From an uncultured euryarchaeote (GTDB taxonomy: Archaea > Thermoplasmatota > Poseidoniia > Poseidoniales > Poseidoniaceae): a stretch of DNA of 7,195 bases. Shown here piece after piece: positions 1 to 6,604 of this stretch; the stretch's first letter is position 1, and each line of letters opens with the position of its first letter. The translations under genes were made by a program, and so were the position numbers. The stretch spans positions 1 through 7,195 of the forward strand of contig CALBJF010000197.1 of assembly GCA_937892665.1 (NCBI GenBank). The letters run 5' to 3'. The notes below the pieces were generated by a model. The model searched no databases, was not told where the DNA came from, and was given only the letters and a program-made list of their open reading frames with translations.

Positions 1-332
1 GTTGAGATTCCTTCCGCCTCAAGCATCTTGCACATTCCTTCTGTACCGACGCAATACGTTTTCGTTATGTTATTCTTATGCAACCATGCGAGACAATCAT
101 GGGTTGATAAAAGAACATCACCAGAGGTTGCAGGAATTCCCATTCCTTCCAGTTTTTTGACGTATTGAGTAACGCTTCTGGAAGAATTATTCGAGAGAAA
201 GAAACGCTGAACGCCTTGTTCATCACAACGATTTAGAAATTCAAGAGCTCCTGGAATGAGGTTCCCTCCAAGATATATTGTTCCATCGAGGTCTAGAAAG
301 ACAGCCTTAATGCCGTCAAGAGAGGCTCCCAT
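1..332 (-). CDS. HAD-IIA family hydrolase (NagD/4-nitrophenylphosphatase-like), 3' part missing at window edge
   Basis: Reading leftward from the ATG at 332-330 gives 110 open codons that run off the window, so only the N-terminal part is seen; complete family members are about 250-280 residues. The start shows the HAD motif I FLDLDGTIYLGG (residues 12-23), where Asp14 would be the nucleophile and Asp16 the acid/base. Motif II is LSNNSSRS (residues 46-53), the (S/T)NNSS signature of subfamily IIA. A VGTEGM segment near residue 95 also fits HAD-IIA. The family dephosphorylates small phosphate esters (p-nitrophenyl phosphate, sugar phosphates, phosphoglycolate, pyridoxal phosphate) in the cytoplasm with Mg2+; the substrate cannot be told here because the cap domain is mostly missing. 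It starts 9 bp after the reductase stop, in the same frame (stop codon plus three codons), so co-transcription is very likely. This ATG is the first after that stop. Confidence 0.88.
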   Translation of the reverse strand, partial: MGASLDGIKAVFLDLDGTIYLGGNLIPGALEFLNRCDEQGVQRFFLSNNSSRSVTQYVKKLEGMGIPATSGDVLLSTHDCLAWLHKNNITKTYCVGTEGMCKMLEAEGIS

Positions 333-341
333 ATTATGCTC

Positions 342-1688
342 TTAGAACATCAAGGTCTTGAACATGAACCATGGTGAGTGAAGATTTTCCTGTGCTTCTT
401 TACTTGCAATCATCTCCGTCATTATTTCCTGAAGTGCCGGTTTCTTTCCAGCCTTTCCAACAAACCAATTGAGCAACCAAGAGCGCCGAGACAAAGATTG
501 CATACGATAACTGTTGGTTAACTCCTTCCCGAGAACATCCCAAACTTCCATTTGGTAATCCATTGGAGATTTTCCTTCGAGGATATGACGGGCTGCAATT
601 TCTCCTGTAACCAGTGCGTTTCCAACTCCTTCTCCGGAAAAAGGATCGATAAGACTTGCAGCATCTCCAACGAGCCATGCCCCATTCATTGCCATCCTTC
701 TTGGTTGAAGTTTCTGTTTTTTACGAGGTGAACCGAAAGGAAGTTGCCAGCCCTTGGCTGTCCCTTCAACGATTGTTGCATTTGCAAATCGTTCTTTGAA
801 TTGAGGATGATTCAAGATAATATCTCGTTGCAATGCCTTGAGTTTTTTCGATTGCTTGTCCATTAGATGCATAACCATGCCACATCCAACATTCACTCTC
901 CCATCACCAAGTGGAAAAATCCAGAAATATCCAGGTATAATATCGTCTACAAAGTGGATTTCTATGTCGCCAATGTTCCCTTCGCATCCTTTGACACCAT
1001 CCCAGTATTCACGATAACCTCCGCAGTAATGCTTTCTATCAACCATCACTTCACTGTAAGTGTCGACAACCAATGCTGTTGCAACTGGACACCGGTAGCC
1101 TGCGGCACCGACTACAGCCGGGGCGTGGAATTCGAAAATGTCGCCTTTTCTCCCTCCAATTCGAAGACGAACACCAGAAGCAAATCGCTCATCCTTCGAT
1201 CCGTCACCCGGGTCATTTCCATCATTGTACAGAACATCAGTGACATCAGCCCCTTGGATTACAGAGCCTCCATTCTCTCGAACAAGATGTTGAACTCTTT
1301 CGAATAAAAGGTGATCGAATTGTTCTCTTGGGAGTGAATATCCAGCCTCTAGTCGGGCGACGTCTTCTTCTGGAAGGGCAACTCGAACCTCTTTTCCATT
1401 TGGACTTGAGAAGAGAATTCCATTTACTCGGAAATGGGGGGTCTGTTCGAGCGTTTCTTTGACCCCGAGCGCCTTAACATGGGAGAGGGATTTTCCGCCA
1501 ACGGCATCACCACAGACTTTGTCTCGCGGCCAGATGCCTTTCTCAATCAAGAGAACACGCTTTCCTGCCATGGCTAGATATCCGGCAGCTGAAGAACCAC
1601 CGGGACCGCCTCCAACAATAATTGCATCAAATGAGGCGCCAGAATCAGGAACTTTTCCTGTATCAATTGGCTGAGTCCATGACGTCAT
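342..1688 (-). CDS. Geranylgeranyl reductase family FAD-dependent oxidoreductase
   Basis: A 448-residue flavoprotein of the geranylgeranyl reductase (GGR) family, which in archaea hydrogenates double bonds of geranylgeranyl chains in membrane lipids or their precursors. An N-terminal dinucleotide-binding fold has GGGPGG at residues 26-31 and the ribose-binding acid at Glu49. KVCGD at 57-61 carries the conserved Cys59 of the family. A YREYWDGVKG segment lies at 225-234. YFWIFP (254-259) is the GGR substrate-pocket signature. The second FAD motif, GDAASLIDPFSGEGVGNAL, spans 341-359. Length fits the family (roughly 390-450), with about 20 extra residues before the Rossmann fold. Position 194-197 reads GAAG where most relatives have GADG. 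An in-frame TGA lies 12 bp upstream of the ATG, so the start cannot be much earlier. It is first in a leftward unit with the HAD gene and divergent from the transporter. The physiological substrate (archaeal phospholipid, quinone side chain or other prenyl chain) is inferred only; archaeal genomes often have several paralogues. Confidence 0.9.
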   Translation of the reverse strand: MTSWTQPIDTGKVPDSGASFDAIIVGGGPGGSSAAGYLAMAGKRVLLIEKGIWPRDKVCGDAVGGKSLSHVKALGVKETLEQTPHFRVNGILFSSPNGKEVRVALPEEDVARLEAGYSLPREQFDHLLFERVQHLVRENGGSVIQGADVTDVLYNDGNDPGDGSKDERFASGVRLRIGGRKGDIFEFHAPAVVGAAGYRCPVATALVVDTYSEVMVDRKHYCGGYREYWDGVKGCEGNIGDIEIHFVDDIIPGYFWIFPLGDGRVNVGCGMVMHLMDKQSKKLKALQRDIILNHPQFKERFANATIVEGTAKGWQLPFGSPRKKQKLQPRRMAMNGAWLVGDAASLIDPFSGEGVGNALVTGEIAARHILEGKSPMDYQMEVWDVLGKELTNSYRMQSLSRRSWLLNWFVGKAGKKPALQEIMTEMIASKEAQENLHSPWFMFKTLMF

Positions 1689-1721
1689 GGTTCGTGGACT
1701 TCACGGTGCTCTTTGAGCCTT

Positions 1722-1729
1722 CTTATTAC
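1722..1729. promoter_or_regulatory. Weak AT-rich candidate promoter element in the divergent spacer
   Basis: The 80 bp between the reductase start (1688) and the transporter start (1769) must hold both promoters if they are transcribed separately. Its only AT-rich run is CTTATTAC, almost exactly midway, about 35-45 bp from each ATG. That distance suits an archaeal TATA box with a short leader, but the match to TTTATATA is poor. Treat as a tentative location. Confidence 0.2.
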
Positions 1730-1768
1730 ACCATCATCACTATGCGCTTTGGGTGAACAACTCGCTTC

Positions 1769-2698
1769 ATGCAGGCCGTGACGCGACGTAAAGCGGTATG
1801 GGGCTTGTTGGTTGTAACCATTGTTTGGGGGGCGACCTTCATATGGATGAAACAAGCCATGAATGCAGTCCAAACTGAAATTGAGTTGTATGGTCAAACA
1901 GCAGTCGTATCGGTCCTTGTCGGAGGTCGTTTTCTCATTGCAGCAATTGCACTCTTTATCGGATCTTCAAAGGCAAGAGCAGCTCTTAGAGAAAGAGAAT
2001 TGTGGGGCGGCGGAACGATTCTGGGCCTCATTCTTCTTGTAGGATTCACAACTCAAATGGTCGGAATCGATACAATTTCTCCATCGACATCAGCGTTTTT
2101 AACCTCTCTTTATGTTGTCTTTACAGCAATGATTTCCACCAAAATGACCGGCCAACCCGTAACTCGAATGATGATTGTAGGCGTTCTTTTAGCAACATTT
2201 GGGGCAGGCTTCATCGAAGGCCCCCCACATCTGTCATGGGGGAAGGGAGAAATTTTGACAGTCATCTGTGCGTTCTTTTTCGCACTCCACATCATTTTCA
2301 CCCAGTCCATTACACAACGAATGGATCCTCTCGGCGTTACAATCACCTCTTTCGTAATCGTGAGTATTGGAAGTTTCGCAATCTCTGTATTCATGGGTGG
2401 GATGGACACCTTCAAACTCTGGGAATTAACAATTCAACAGGACGTCCTTCTCCCTTTGCTCTGTTTGGGATTACTTGGTTCGCTGTTCGCTCTTTTGTTG
2501 CTTAATTTGTTGCAACGGTATCTCCATCCTGTACAAGCCGCCATTATTTATGGTCTCGAACCTGTTTGGGCGACAATGTTTGCACTTGGTCTTGGCCTAT
2601 CGGATTGGTCTGGGTGGATTGCTATCGGAGGGTCTGCTCTGTTACTGGGTAATGTTCTCGTGGAATTGCGACAATCGACCCATACAGAGGAAGAATAA
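1769..2698 (+). CDS. EamA/DMT superfamily transporter (RhaT/YdcZ-type, ten TM helices)
   Basis: A 309-residue, very hydrophobic protein with the duplicated five-helix layout of EamA (DUF6) drug/metabolite transporters. Approximate helices are 10-27, 46-64, 80-97, 104-123, 134-149, 158-178, 190-210, 225-246, 256-276 and 281-299. Family marks are VWGATFIWMKQ at 19-29 in helix 1, SPSTSAFLTSLYVVFTAMI at 104-122, and the matching second-half segment with YGLEPVWA at 261-268. The tail (HTEEE) is charged. It sits in the cytoplasmic membrane; characterised relatives export amino acids or metabolites, or carry nucleotide sugars, and the substrate cannot be read from sequence. An in-frame TGA at 1754-1756 fixes the ATG as the first start. 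GGTGA at 1752-1756 resembles a ribosome binding site but is 12 bp from the ATG. The trans-sulfuration gene follows 62 bp later on the same strand, so an amino-acid-related role is possible but unproven. Confidence 0.92.
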   Translation: MQAVTRRKAVWGLLVVTIVWGATFIWMKQAMNAVQTEIELYGQTAVVSVLVGGRFLIAAIALFIGSSKARAALRERELWGGGTILGLILLVGFTTQMVGIDTISPSTSAFLTSLYVVFTAMISTKMTGQPVTRMMIVGVLLATFGAGFIEGPPHLSWGKGEILTVICAFFFALHIIFTQSITQRMDPLGVTITSFVIVSIGSFAISVFMGGMDTFKLWELTIQQDVLLPLLCLGLLGSLFALLLLNLLQRYLHPVQAAIIYGLEPVWATMFALGLGLSDWSGWIAIGGSALLLGNVLVELRQSTHTEEE

Positions 2699-2760
2699 AC
2701 AATCAAAATCTTCCACATCGTTGAAGGGCTAGAAGGAACTCCGTTAGTTTGGGCTGAAAC

Positions 2761-3933
2761 ATGGACGACAACCAACATCATCAAGACGGAACAAAAAACG
2801 TGCACGCAGGGACAAATCACGTCGGCGAATCCGTCAATACTCCAATCTTTCTTTCTTCAACCTATAAGTTGACAGAAGAACGCTATGCAGGGTGGGCTGC
2901 AGGAGCTCAACACACGCTCCTTTACTCTCGCCTATCGTCAGTGAATTCTGATGCAGTTGCTCAGAAAATATGCGCAATGGAAGGTGGAGAGGATGCAGAA
3001 ACCTTTGCAAGCGGCATGGCCGCAATATCGTCTACATTGATGATGTTGTTGAGCCAAGGCGATCACATGGTTGCATCTGCGGATGTTTACGGCGGTACCT
3101 ATGGATTAATCACAGCAGAACTCCCTCGCTTTGGTATTGAAACAACCATGGCTGACATGACCGATCCCTCATCATACGAGGCGGCAATCCAGCCAAACAC
3201 AAAGATTCTCTACATCGAGACAATTACGAATCCAAATCTAAAAGTCTGTGATATTCCGGCAATGGTTGAACTTGGAAAGCGACACAATTTGATCGTCATT
3301 ATCGACAATACATTCGCTTCACCTTGGGCTTGTAAGCCACTTTCAATGGGTGTAGACCTCGTTATACATTCAACCACAAAATACCTCGGAGGGCACTCCG
3401 ATTTAATCGGTGGTGCTGTTGTTGGTTCTAAGGAACTTATTTCGAAAATCTTCATGGGAAGAGTTCACTTTGGAGGTTCCCCAGACCCGCACAATTGCTA
3501 CCTTCTGGAACGCGGAATGCGTACGCTCCACGCCCGTATGCCATTGCTAACATCGAATGCTGCTACGCTTGCACAACGACTTGATACCCATCCAAAGGTA
3601 GTCCGCGTTCAACACGTTTCACTTCCATCACATACAGAGTATGAAGTCGCTCAAAGAGTTGTACCAAAGGGCTGTGGAATGCTTGGGATTGTAGTCGCTG
3701 GAGGCGATGAAGGCGCTATGGATTTTATGGCAAAACTGAAACTCTTCTACGAAGCAACTTCTCTTGGAGGCGTCGAGTCTTTAATCGAAGTTCCAGCAAC
3801 ATCAAGTCACATGGCCGTCCCTGTTGACGTTCGAATTGCTGCAGGAATCGAACCAGGCTACGTACGTATTAGCGTTGGAATCGAAGATGTTGAAGATCTT
3901 TGGAACGATTTGAACCAAGCACTTTCACAGTGA
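2761..3933 (+). CDS. PLP-dependent trans-sulfuration enzyme (cystathionine gamma-synthase/gamma-lyase family)
   Basis: A 390-residue cytoplasmic enzyme of the Cys/Met metabolism PLP-dependent family, of normal length. The PLP Schiff-base lysine is Lys207 in HSTTKYLGGHSD. Other active-site marks are YSR at 55-57 (Tyr and Arg bind cofactor phosphate of the partner subunit), SGMAA at 84-88, Tyr110 in VYGGTYG (ring stacking), DNTFASP at 182-188, SLGGVES at 334-340 and Arg369 in YVRISVGIED (substrate carboxylate). Gly112 occupies the place where methionine gamma-lyases carry a characteristic Cys, which favours cystathionine gamma-synthase or gamma-lyase over methionine gamma-lyase. Synthase, lyase and acyl-homoserine sulfhydrylase cannot be separated by eye. 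The usual NPT after the YSR motif is replaced by LSSVNSD. An in-frame TGA at 2755-2757, one codon before the ATG, fixes the start; no Shine-Dalgarno is visible. The last 9 bp overlap the convergent downstream gene. Confidence 0.93.
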   Translation: MDDNQHHQDGTKNVHAGTNHVGESVNTPIFLSSTYKLTEERYAGWAAGAQHTLLYSRLSSVNSDAVAQKICAMEGGEDAETFASGMAAISSTLMMLLSQGDHMVASADVYGGTYGLITAELPRFGIETTMADMTDPSSYEAAIQPNTKILYIETITNPNLKVCDIPAMVELGKRHNLIVIIDNTFASPWACKPLSMGVDLVIHSTTKYLGGHSDLIGGAVVGSKELISKIFMGRVHFGGSPDPHNCYLLERGMRTLHARMPLLTSNAATLAQRLDTHPKVVRVQHVSLPSHTEYEVAQRVVPKGCGMLGIVVAGGDEGAMDFMAKLKLFYEATSLGGVESLIEVPATSSHMAVPVDVRIAAGIEPGYVRISVGIEDVEDLWNDLNQALSQ

Positions 3934-5670
3934 TGGCAAAGGGTCTTGTTGCCCGGTTGCAGTATGTAAATTATTCAAAGCCTCGATAAATTCTGTTCTG
4001 TCAGCATCTTCAGATTCGAGTAGATTCTTTCCGGCTTTTAGTAAAACCTTTGTTGCCTCCATCCAAGCCCCACCGCGATCTCTGGCAAGTGATTCAAAGT
4101 GCCAATCTTGTCCACTCGCGCGGCCTGCAGCACACAACCACGACCAACCAGCAGCAGACTCATCGATTCCATCATGTCGTGATGTTGCGATACGCTCTGC
4201 AATACCAGGACCTTCCAATAGTCCTGTCAATATCAAGCCATGAATAGAGCCTGTTGGCCCGGAGATCTGTTCTTTGGAGAAAGGGAACTTTGCTTTCTTC
4301 TGAGCCTTCTCCCGTGCAGTTCCCAGGCTCTTAAGGAACGTTTTGAGCGGCTTTGGTTTTTTCAGTTGTTCCTTCCAAATGATTTCAGCCTCATTACCAT
4401 TAATGCCGATGTGTTCGAGACCAGCCATTCCATTATCTTCCCACAAAGCATTCACTGCGTCGCTAAGGCTTGCGCCCTCCATCACCTCAATGATGCTGCC
4501 TTCGCGTTCACGAAGTCCACCACGGGGATCAATTCGAATGCCTTCAGTTGCCTCCTGCATAGCATGAAGAAAAACGCCAGCAGCCAATGTCTTTTCATCA
4601 TCAGCGCCAGCCATACCTGACAAAGCAGTAAGGATTTCTTCGATTGAAGAGCCTTCACACCATGACGAACCAAGAAGTAACCCAGATTCCAATGAATCGA
4701 GTACGGCGCGTTGACAAGCCAAACTCAAACTTCCTTCAGGCACAGTAAGCCCGTGCCATCCAGCAACAAGTTTGCCCATTCCCTCAAGGGCACTTTCTGG
4801 AAGGGCATGTTCCGCATTCCATCCCAGTGGAATCCACATAGCATCAATCTCGACAACTGACATCAACAGAGGGGGGAGCATTGACAGGGCAAGGTGATGA
4901 ACAAAAGCACTCTCTTTCTCACCTGTTGCGCGTAGGGATTGAAGGTCAATTCCAACAATTGGCCCATGTCTGAATGTAAGGCGAACCCAACCTTCGTTGG
5001 ACGGAACGCTGTTCAACACATCAGTTGGATCAATATCTCCTGCTACAAACACATCAGTCCCATCGATCTGTTCGTGTTTAAAGTTAAACCGAGAACGCTC
5101 CAAGACATCTTCTAGCCATCCAGAAGGAGGTGTAGGATTGGGTCCTGTGCAAACAAATCCACCTTCCCAAGAGAAGAAGTACATCCCCTTTCGAGCATGA
5201 TCTTCCCAAGGAAGAAGCCGTAATGTTAGGTTGTGATGGTTTTGCAATCCAGCGAGGTACCCTTGCTTACCGTCTCCTCTACGAATGAATGAACCAATTC
5301 CAAAATTGGGTGATTTGAAATTTCCAACAATTGTGATGTTAGAATCATGAGCAGCATGAAGGGAGCCTGCAAGCGCTTTGCCAACAGGATCGCCCCGCTT
5401 TGCAAGCATTCGCTTCGAGAGCCATGAAGTGTTGTTCTTATTGGCGACGATTTTCTTTAAATCTTTGAGAGTTTTTGAGACAGGGTCTTTACGCCCCCAA
5501 CTCAATCGTCCTTTCCAAGTCATGGTTGGAAGACACGAATCAGGATCTTCGAGCAAGAGTCGTAATTGACGGCCAAGCCGCTTTGCAGTAGCATCATTTG
5601 CGTGCTTTGTTCCACGCATCCGCATGCGTTGCTTTTGACCAGGGAAGGTAACTTGCGCTGGTTTTGCCAT
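3925..5670 (-). CDS. Hypothetical protein, 581 residues, tryptophan-rich, family not recognised
   Basis: A long uninterrupted frame, bounded by an in-frame TGA 12 bp upstream of the ATG. A GGAG-like stretch (GGGGAG) ends three bases before the ATG and could serve as a ribosome binding site. I recognise no known domain or catalytic motif. The first 100 residues are strongly basic (RMRMRGTKH, TAKRLGRQLRLLL). Residues 112-240 look like alternating beta strands, with IVGNFKSPNFGIGSF at 114-128, YFFSWEGGFVCTGPNPTPP at 164-182 and WVRLTFRHGPIVGIDL at 228-243. The remainder looks mainly helical, with a lysine-rich stretch at 434-466. No signal peptide or clear membrane helix is visible, so it is probably cytoplasmic. 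It has 17 tryptophans (2.9%), well above typical. It is divergent from the PqqB-like gene and convergent with the trans-sulfuration gene. The basic N-terminus could contact nucleic acid or the ribosome, but that is speculation. That it is a real gene is well supported by length and ordinary composition. Confidence 0.85.
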   Translation of the reverse strand: MAKPAQVTFPGQKQRMRMRGTKHANDATAKRLGRQLRLLLEDPDSCLPTMTWKGRLSWGRKDPVSKTLKDLKKIVANKNNTSWLSKRMLAKRGDPVGKALAGSLHAAHDSNITIVGNFKSPNFGIGSFIRRGDGKQGYLAGLQNHHNLTLRLLPWEDHARKGMYFFSWEGGFVCTGPNPTPPSGWLEDVLERSRFNFKHEQIDGTDVFVAGDIDPTDVLNSVPSNEGWVRLTFRHGPIVGIDLQSLRATGEKESAFVHHLALSMLPPLLMSVVEIDAMWIPLGWNAEHALPESALEGMGKLVAGWHGLTVPEGSLSLACQRAVLDSLESGLLLGSSWCEGSSIEEILTALSGMAGADDEKTLAAGVFLHAMQEATEGIRIDPRGGLREREGSIIEVMEGASLSDAVNALWEDNGMAGLEHIGINGNEAEIIWKEQLKKPKPLKTFLKSLGTAREKAQKKAKFPFSKEQISGPTGSIHGLILTGLLEGPGIAERIATSRHDGIDESAAGWSWLCAAGRASGQDWHFESLARDRGGAWMEATKVLLKAGKNLLESEDADRTEFIEALNNLHTATGQQDPLPSL

Positions 5671-5722
5671 TTTCTCCCCAACTCAACCCAACAAGGGGTC
5701 TCGCTTGAGGTCTTCCCTTCGC

Positions 5723-5728
5723 ATATAT
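5723..5728. promoter_or_regulatory. Candidate archaeal TATA-like box shared by two divergent genes
   Basis: ATATAT sits in the 94 bp spacer between the 581-residue gene (start 5670, minus) and the PqqB-like gene (start 5765, plus). It is 36 bp upstream of the plus-strand ATG and 52 bp upstream of the minus-strand ATG. It is self-complementary, so it could position TBP in either direction. With a TSS about 25 bp downstream the leaders would be short, roughly 10 nt (plus) and 25-30 nt (minus). No good purine-rich BRE precedes it on the plus strand; on the minus strand GATAGAG precedes it. Confidence 0.35.
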
Positions 5729-5764
5729 CTCTATCATGTAGGAACGTAACGGCATTTTGTTAGC

Positions 5765-6604
5765 ATGGCAACACTTACTGTCCTTGGAATTGCTCAAGAT
5801 GGAGGAAGGCCGCAACCAGGTTGCCAGCGACCTTGCTGTCAAGACCTCTCACCAGCAGATTATCGCAGCCCAGTTTCACTCGGAGTTAAAACAGAAAACG
5901 GAACAACCATTCTCATCGAAGCAACGAGAGACCTTGGCAGACAACTCATCACATTTGGAGAGCCGAATATTGATCATTTATTCCTGACCCATGCGCATCT
6001 TGGCCATGTCGATGGTCTTGGCCTCTTTGGAAGGGAAACAATGAGTGCTCGAGGCATTCCTTTACACAGCAGCTCATCGATGCAGAACCTCATCAAATCA
6101 ACACCAGCCTGGGCGCTACTGCTCGAACAAGGCGTCTTTGAATTGACAGAGATTGGGCACGTTGAAATTGATGATGTTGTCATCGAATCGATTCCCATTC
6201 CCCATCGAGCTGAACTTTCAGATATGCATGCCTTTGTCCTTCGGGGAAAAAAGCATTCAGTTTTGTTCTTGCCTGATCACGATTCATGGGAACAAACGCT
6301 TGCAGCTCATAATGTGCCCTCAATTCGGGAATGGTTGAAAGGGCTTGAAATCACTCATGCGTTTCTTGATGGAACATTCTGGTCAGGAGATGAACTTCAA
6401 GGCAGGGATATGTCTGTAGTTCCACATCCAACCATACAGGACTCGCTGTCAAGGTTAGGAGAGAGACAAAGCGGAGATCCTGAGATTCATTTCACCCATT
6501 TTAACCACACCAATCCTGTGTACCAGGAGGGCGGAAGCGAGTATCAAAAGATTATACAACTCGGTTGGAGCGTAAGCACAGAAGGTCAGAGAGTCAACTT
6601 GTAG
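5765..6604 (+). CDS. PqqB-like metallo-beta-lactamase-fold protein (MBL fold metallo-hydrolase)
   Basis: A 279-residue protein close in layout to PqqB. It opens with VLGIAQDGGRPQPGC and a CxxxCC cluster (Cys20, Cys24, Cys25) typical of the PqqB-like branch. The metal-motif region is LTHAHLGHVDGLGLFGRE at 74-91, with His76, His78 and His81; the Asp of the canonical HxHxDH is Gly80, so one metal site is altered. Further likely metal or active-site residues are His147 (IPHR), Asp171 (LPDHD), Asp202 (LDGTFW), His221 and the C-terminal FTHFNHTNP block (243-251), where PqqB itself has a similar N-T-N-P segment. No signal peptide; probably cytoplasmic. True PqqB acts in PQQ biosynthesis, but no pqqA, C, D or E gene is in view, and this HxHxGH branch occurs in organisms without PQQ clusters to my recollection, so the reaction is unknown. 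The start is fixed by an in-frame TAA at 5747-5749 with no other ATG between; no Shine-Dalgarno is visible. The stop overlaps the convergent neighbour by 11 bp. Confidence 0.88.
   Translation: MATLTVLGIAQDGGRPQPGCQRPCCQDLSPADYRSPVSLGVKTENGTTILIEATRDLGRQLITFGEPNIDHLFLTHAHLGHVDGLGLFGRETMSARGIPLHSSSSMQNLIKSTPAWALLLEQGVFELTEIGHVEIDDVVIESIPIPHRAELSDMHAFVLRGKKHSVLFLPDHDSWEQTLAAHNVPSIREWLKGLEITHAFLDGTFWSGDELQGRDMSVVPHPTIQDSLSRLGERQSGDPEIHFTHFNHTNPVYQEGGSEYQKIIQLGWSVSTEGQRVNL

Noticed and set aside
867..1307. 146-codon open frame on the plus strand
   Set aside because: It lies wholly antisense to the reductase, whose FAD and substrate motifs are clear; the translation shows no family features.
1685..1897. 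70-codon minus-strand frame before the reductase
   Set aside because: It overlaps the first 43 codons of the transporter antisense and only touches the reductase start; no family features, though it could be transcribed as leader.
2002..2505. 167-codon open frame on the plus strand
   Set aside because: It is inside the EamA transporter in another frame; the transporter frame has the helices and motifs, and this one is polar and low in recognisable pattern.
3935..3953. GGCAA/TTGCC inverted repeat as a terminator of the trans-sulfuration gene
   Set aside because: The stem is only 5 bp with a 9-base loop, no T-tract follows, and it lies in coding sequence of the convergent gene.
4240..4620. 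126-codon and overlapping 74-codon frames on the plus strand
   Set aside because: Both are antisense to the 581-residue gene; Cys/Ser/Phe-rich shadow translations with no motif.
5594..5842. 82-codon minus-strand frame spanning the divergent spacer
   Set aside because: It overlaps the start of the PqqB-like gene antisense and the start of the 581-residue gene in another frame, and crosses the likely promoter region.
5765..6604. Calling this gene pqqB and inferring PQQ biosynthesis
   Set aside because: The metal motif differs from PqqB and no other pqq gene is present; PqqB-like is the most that can be supported.
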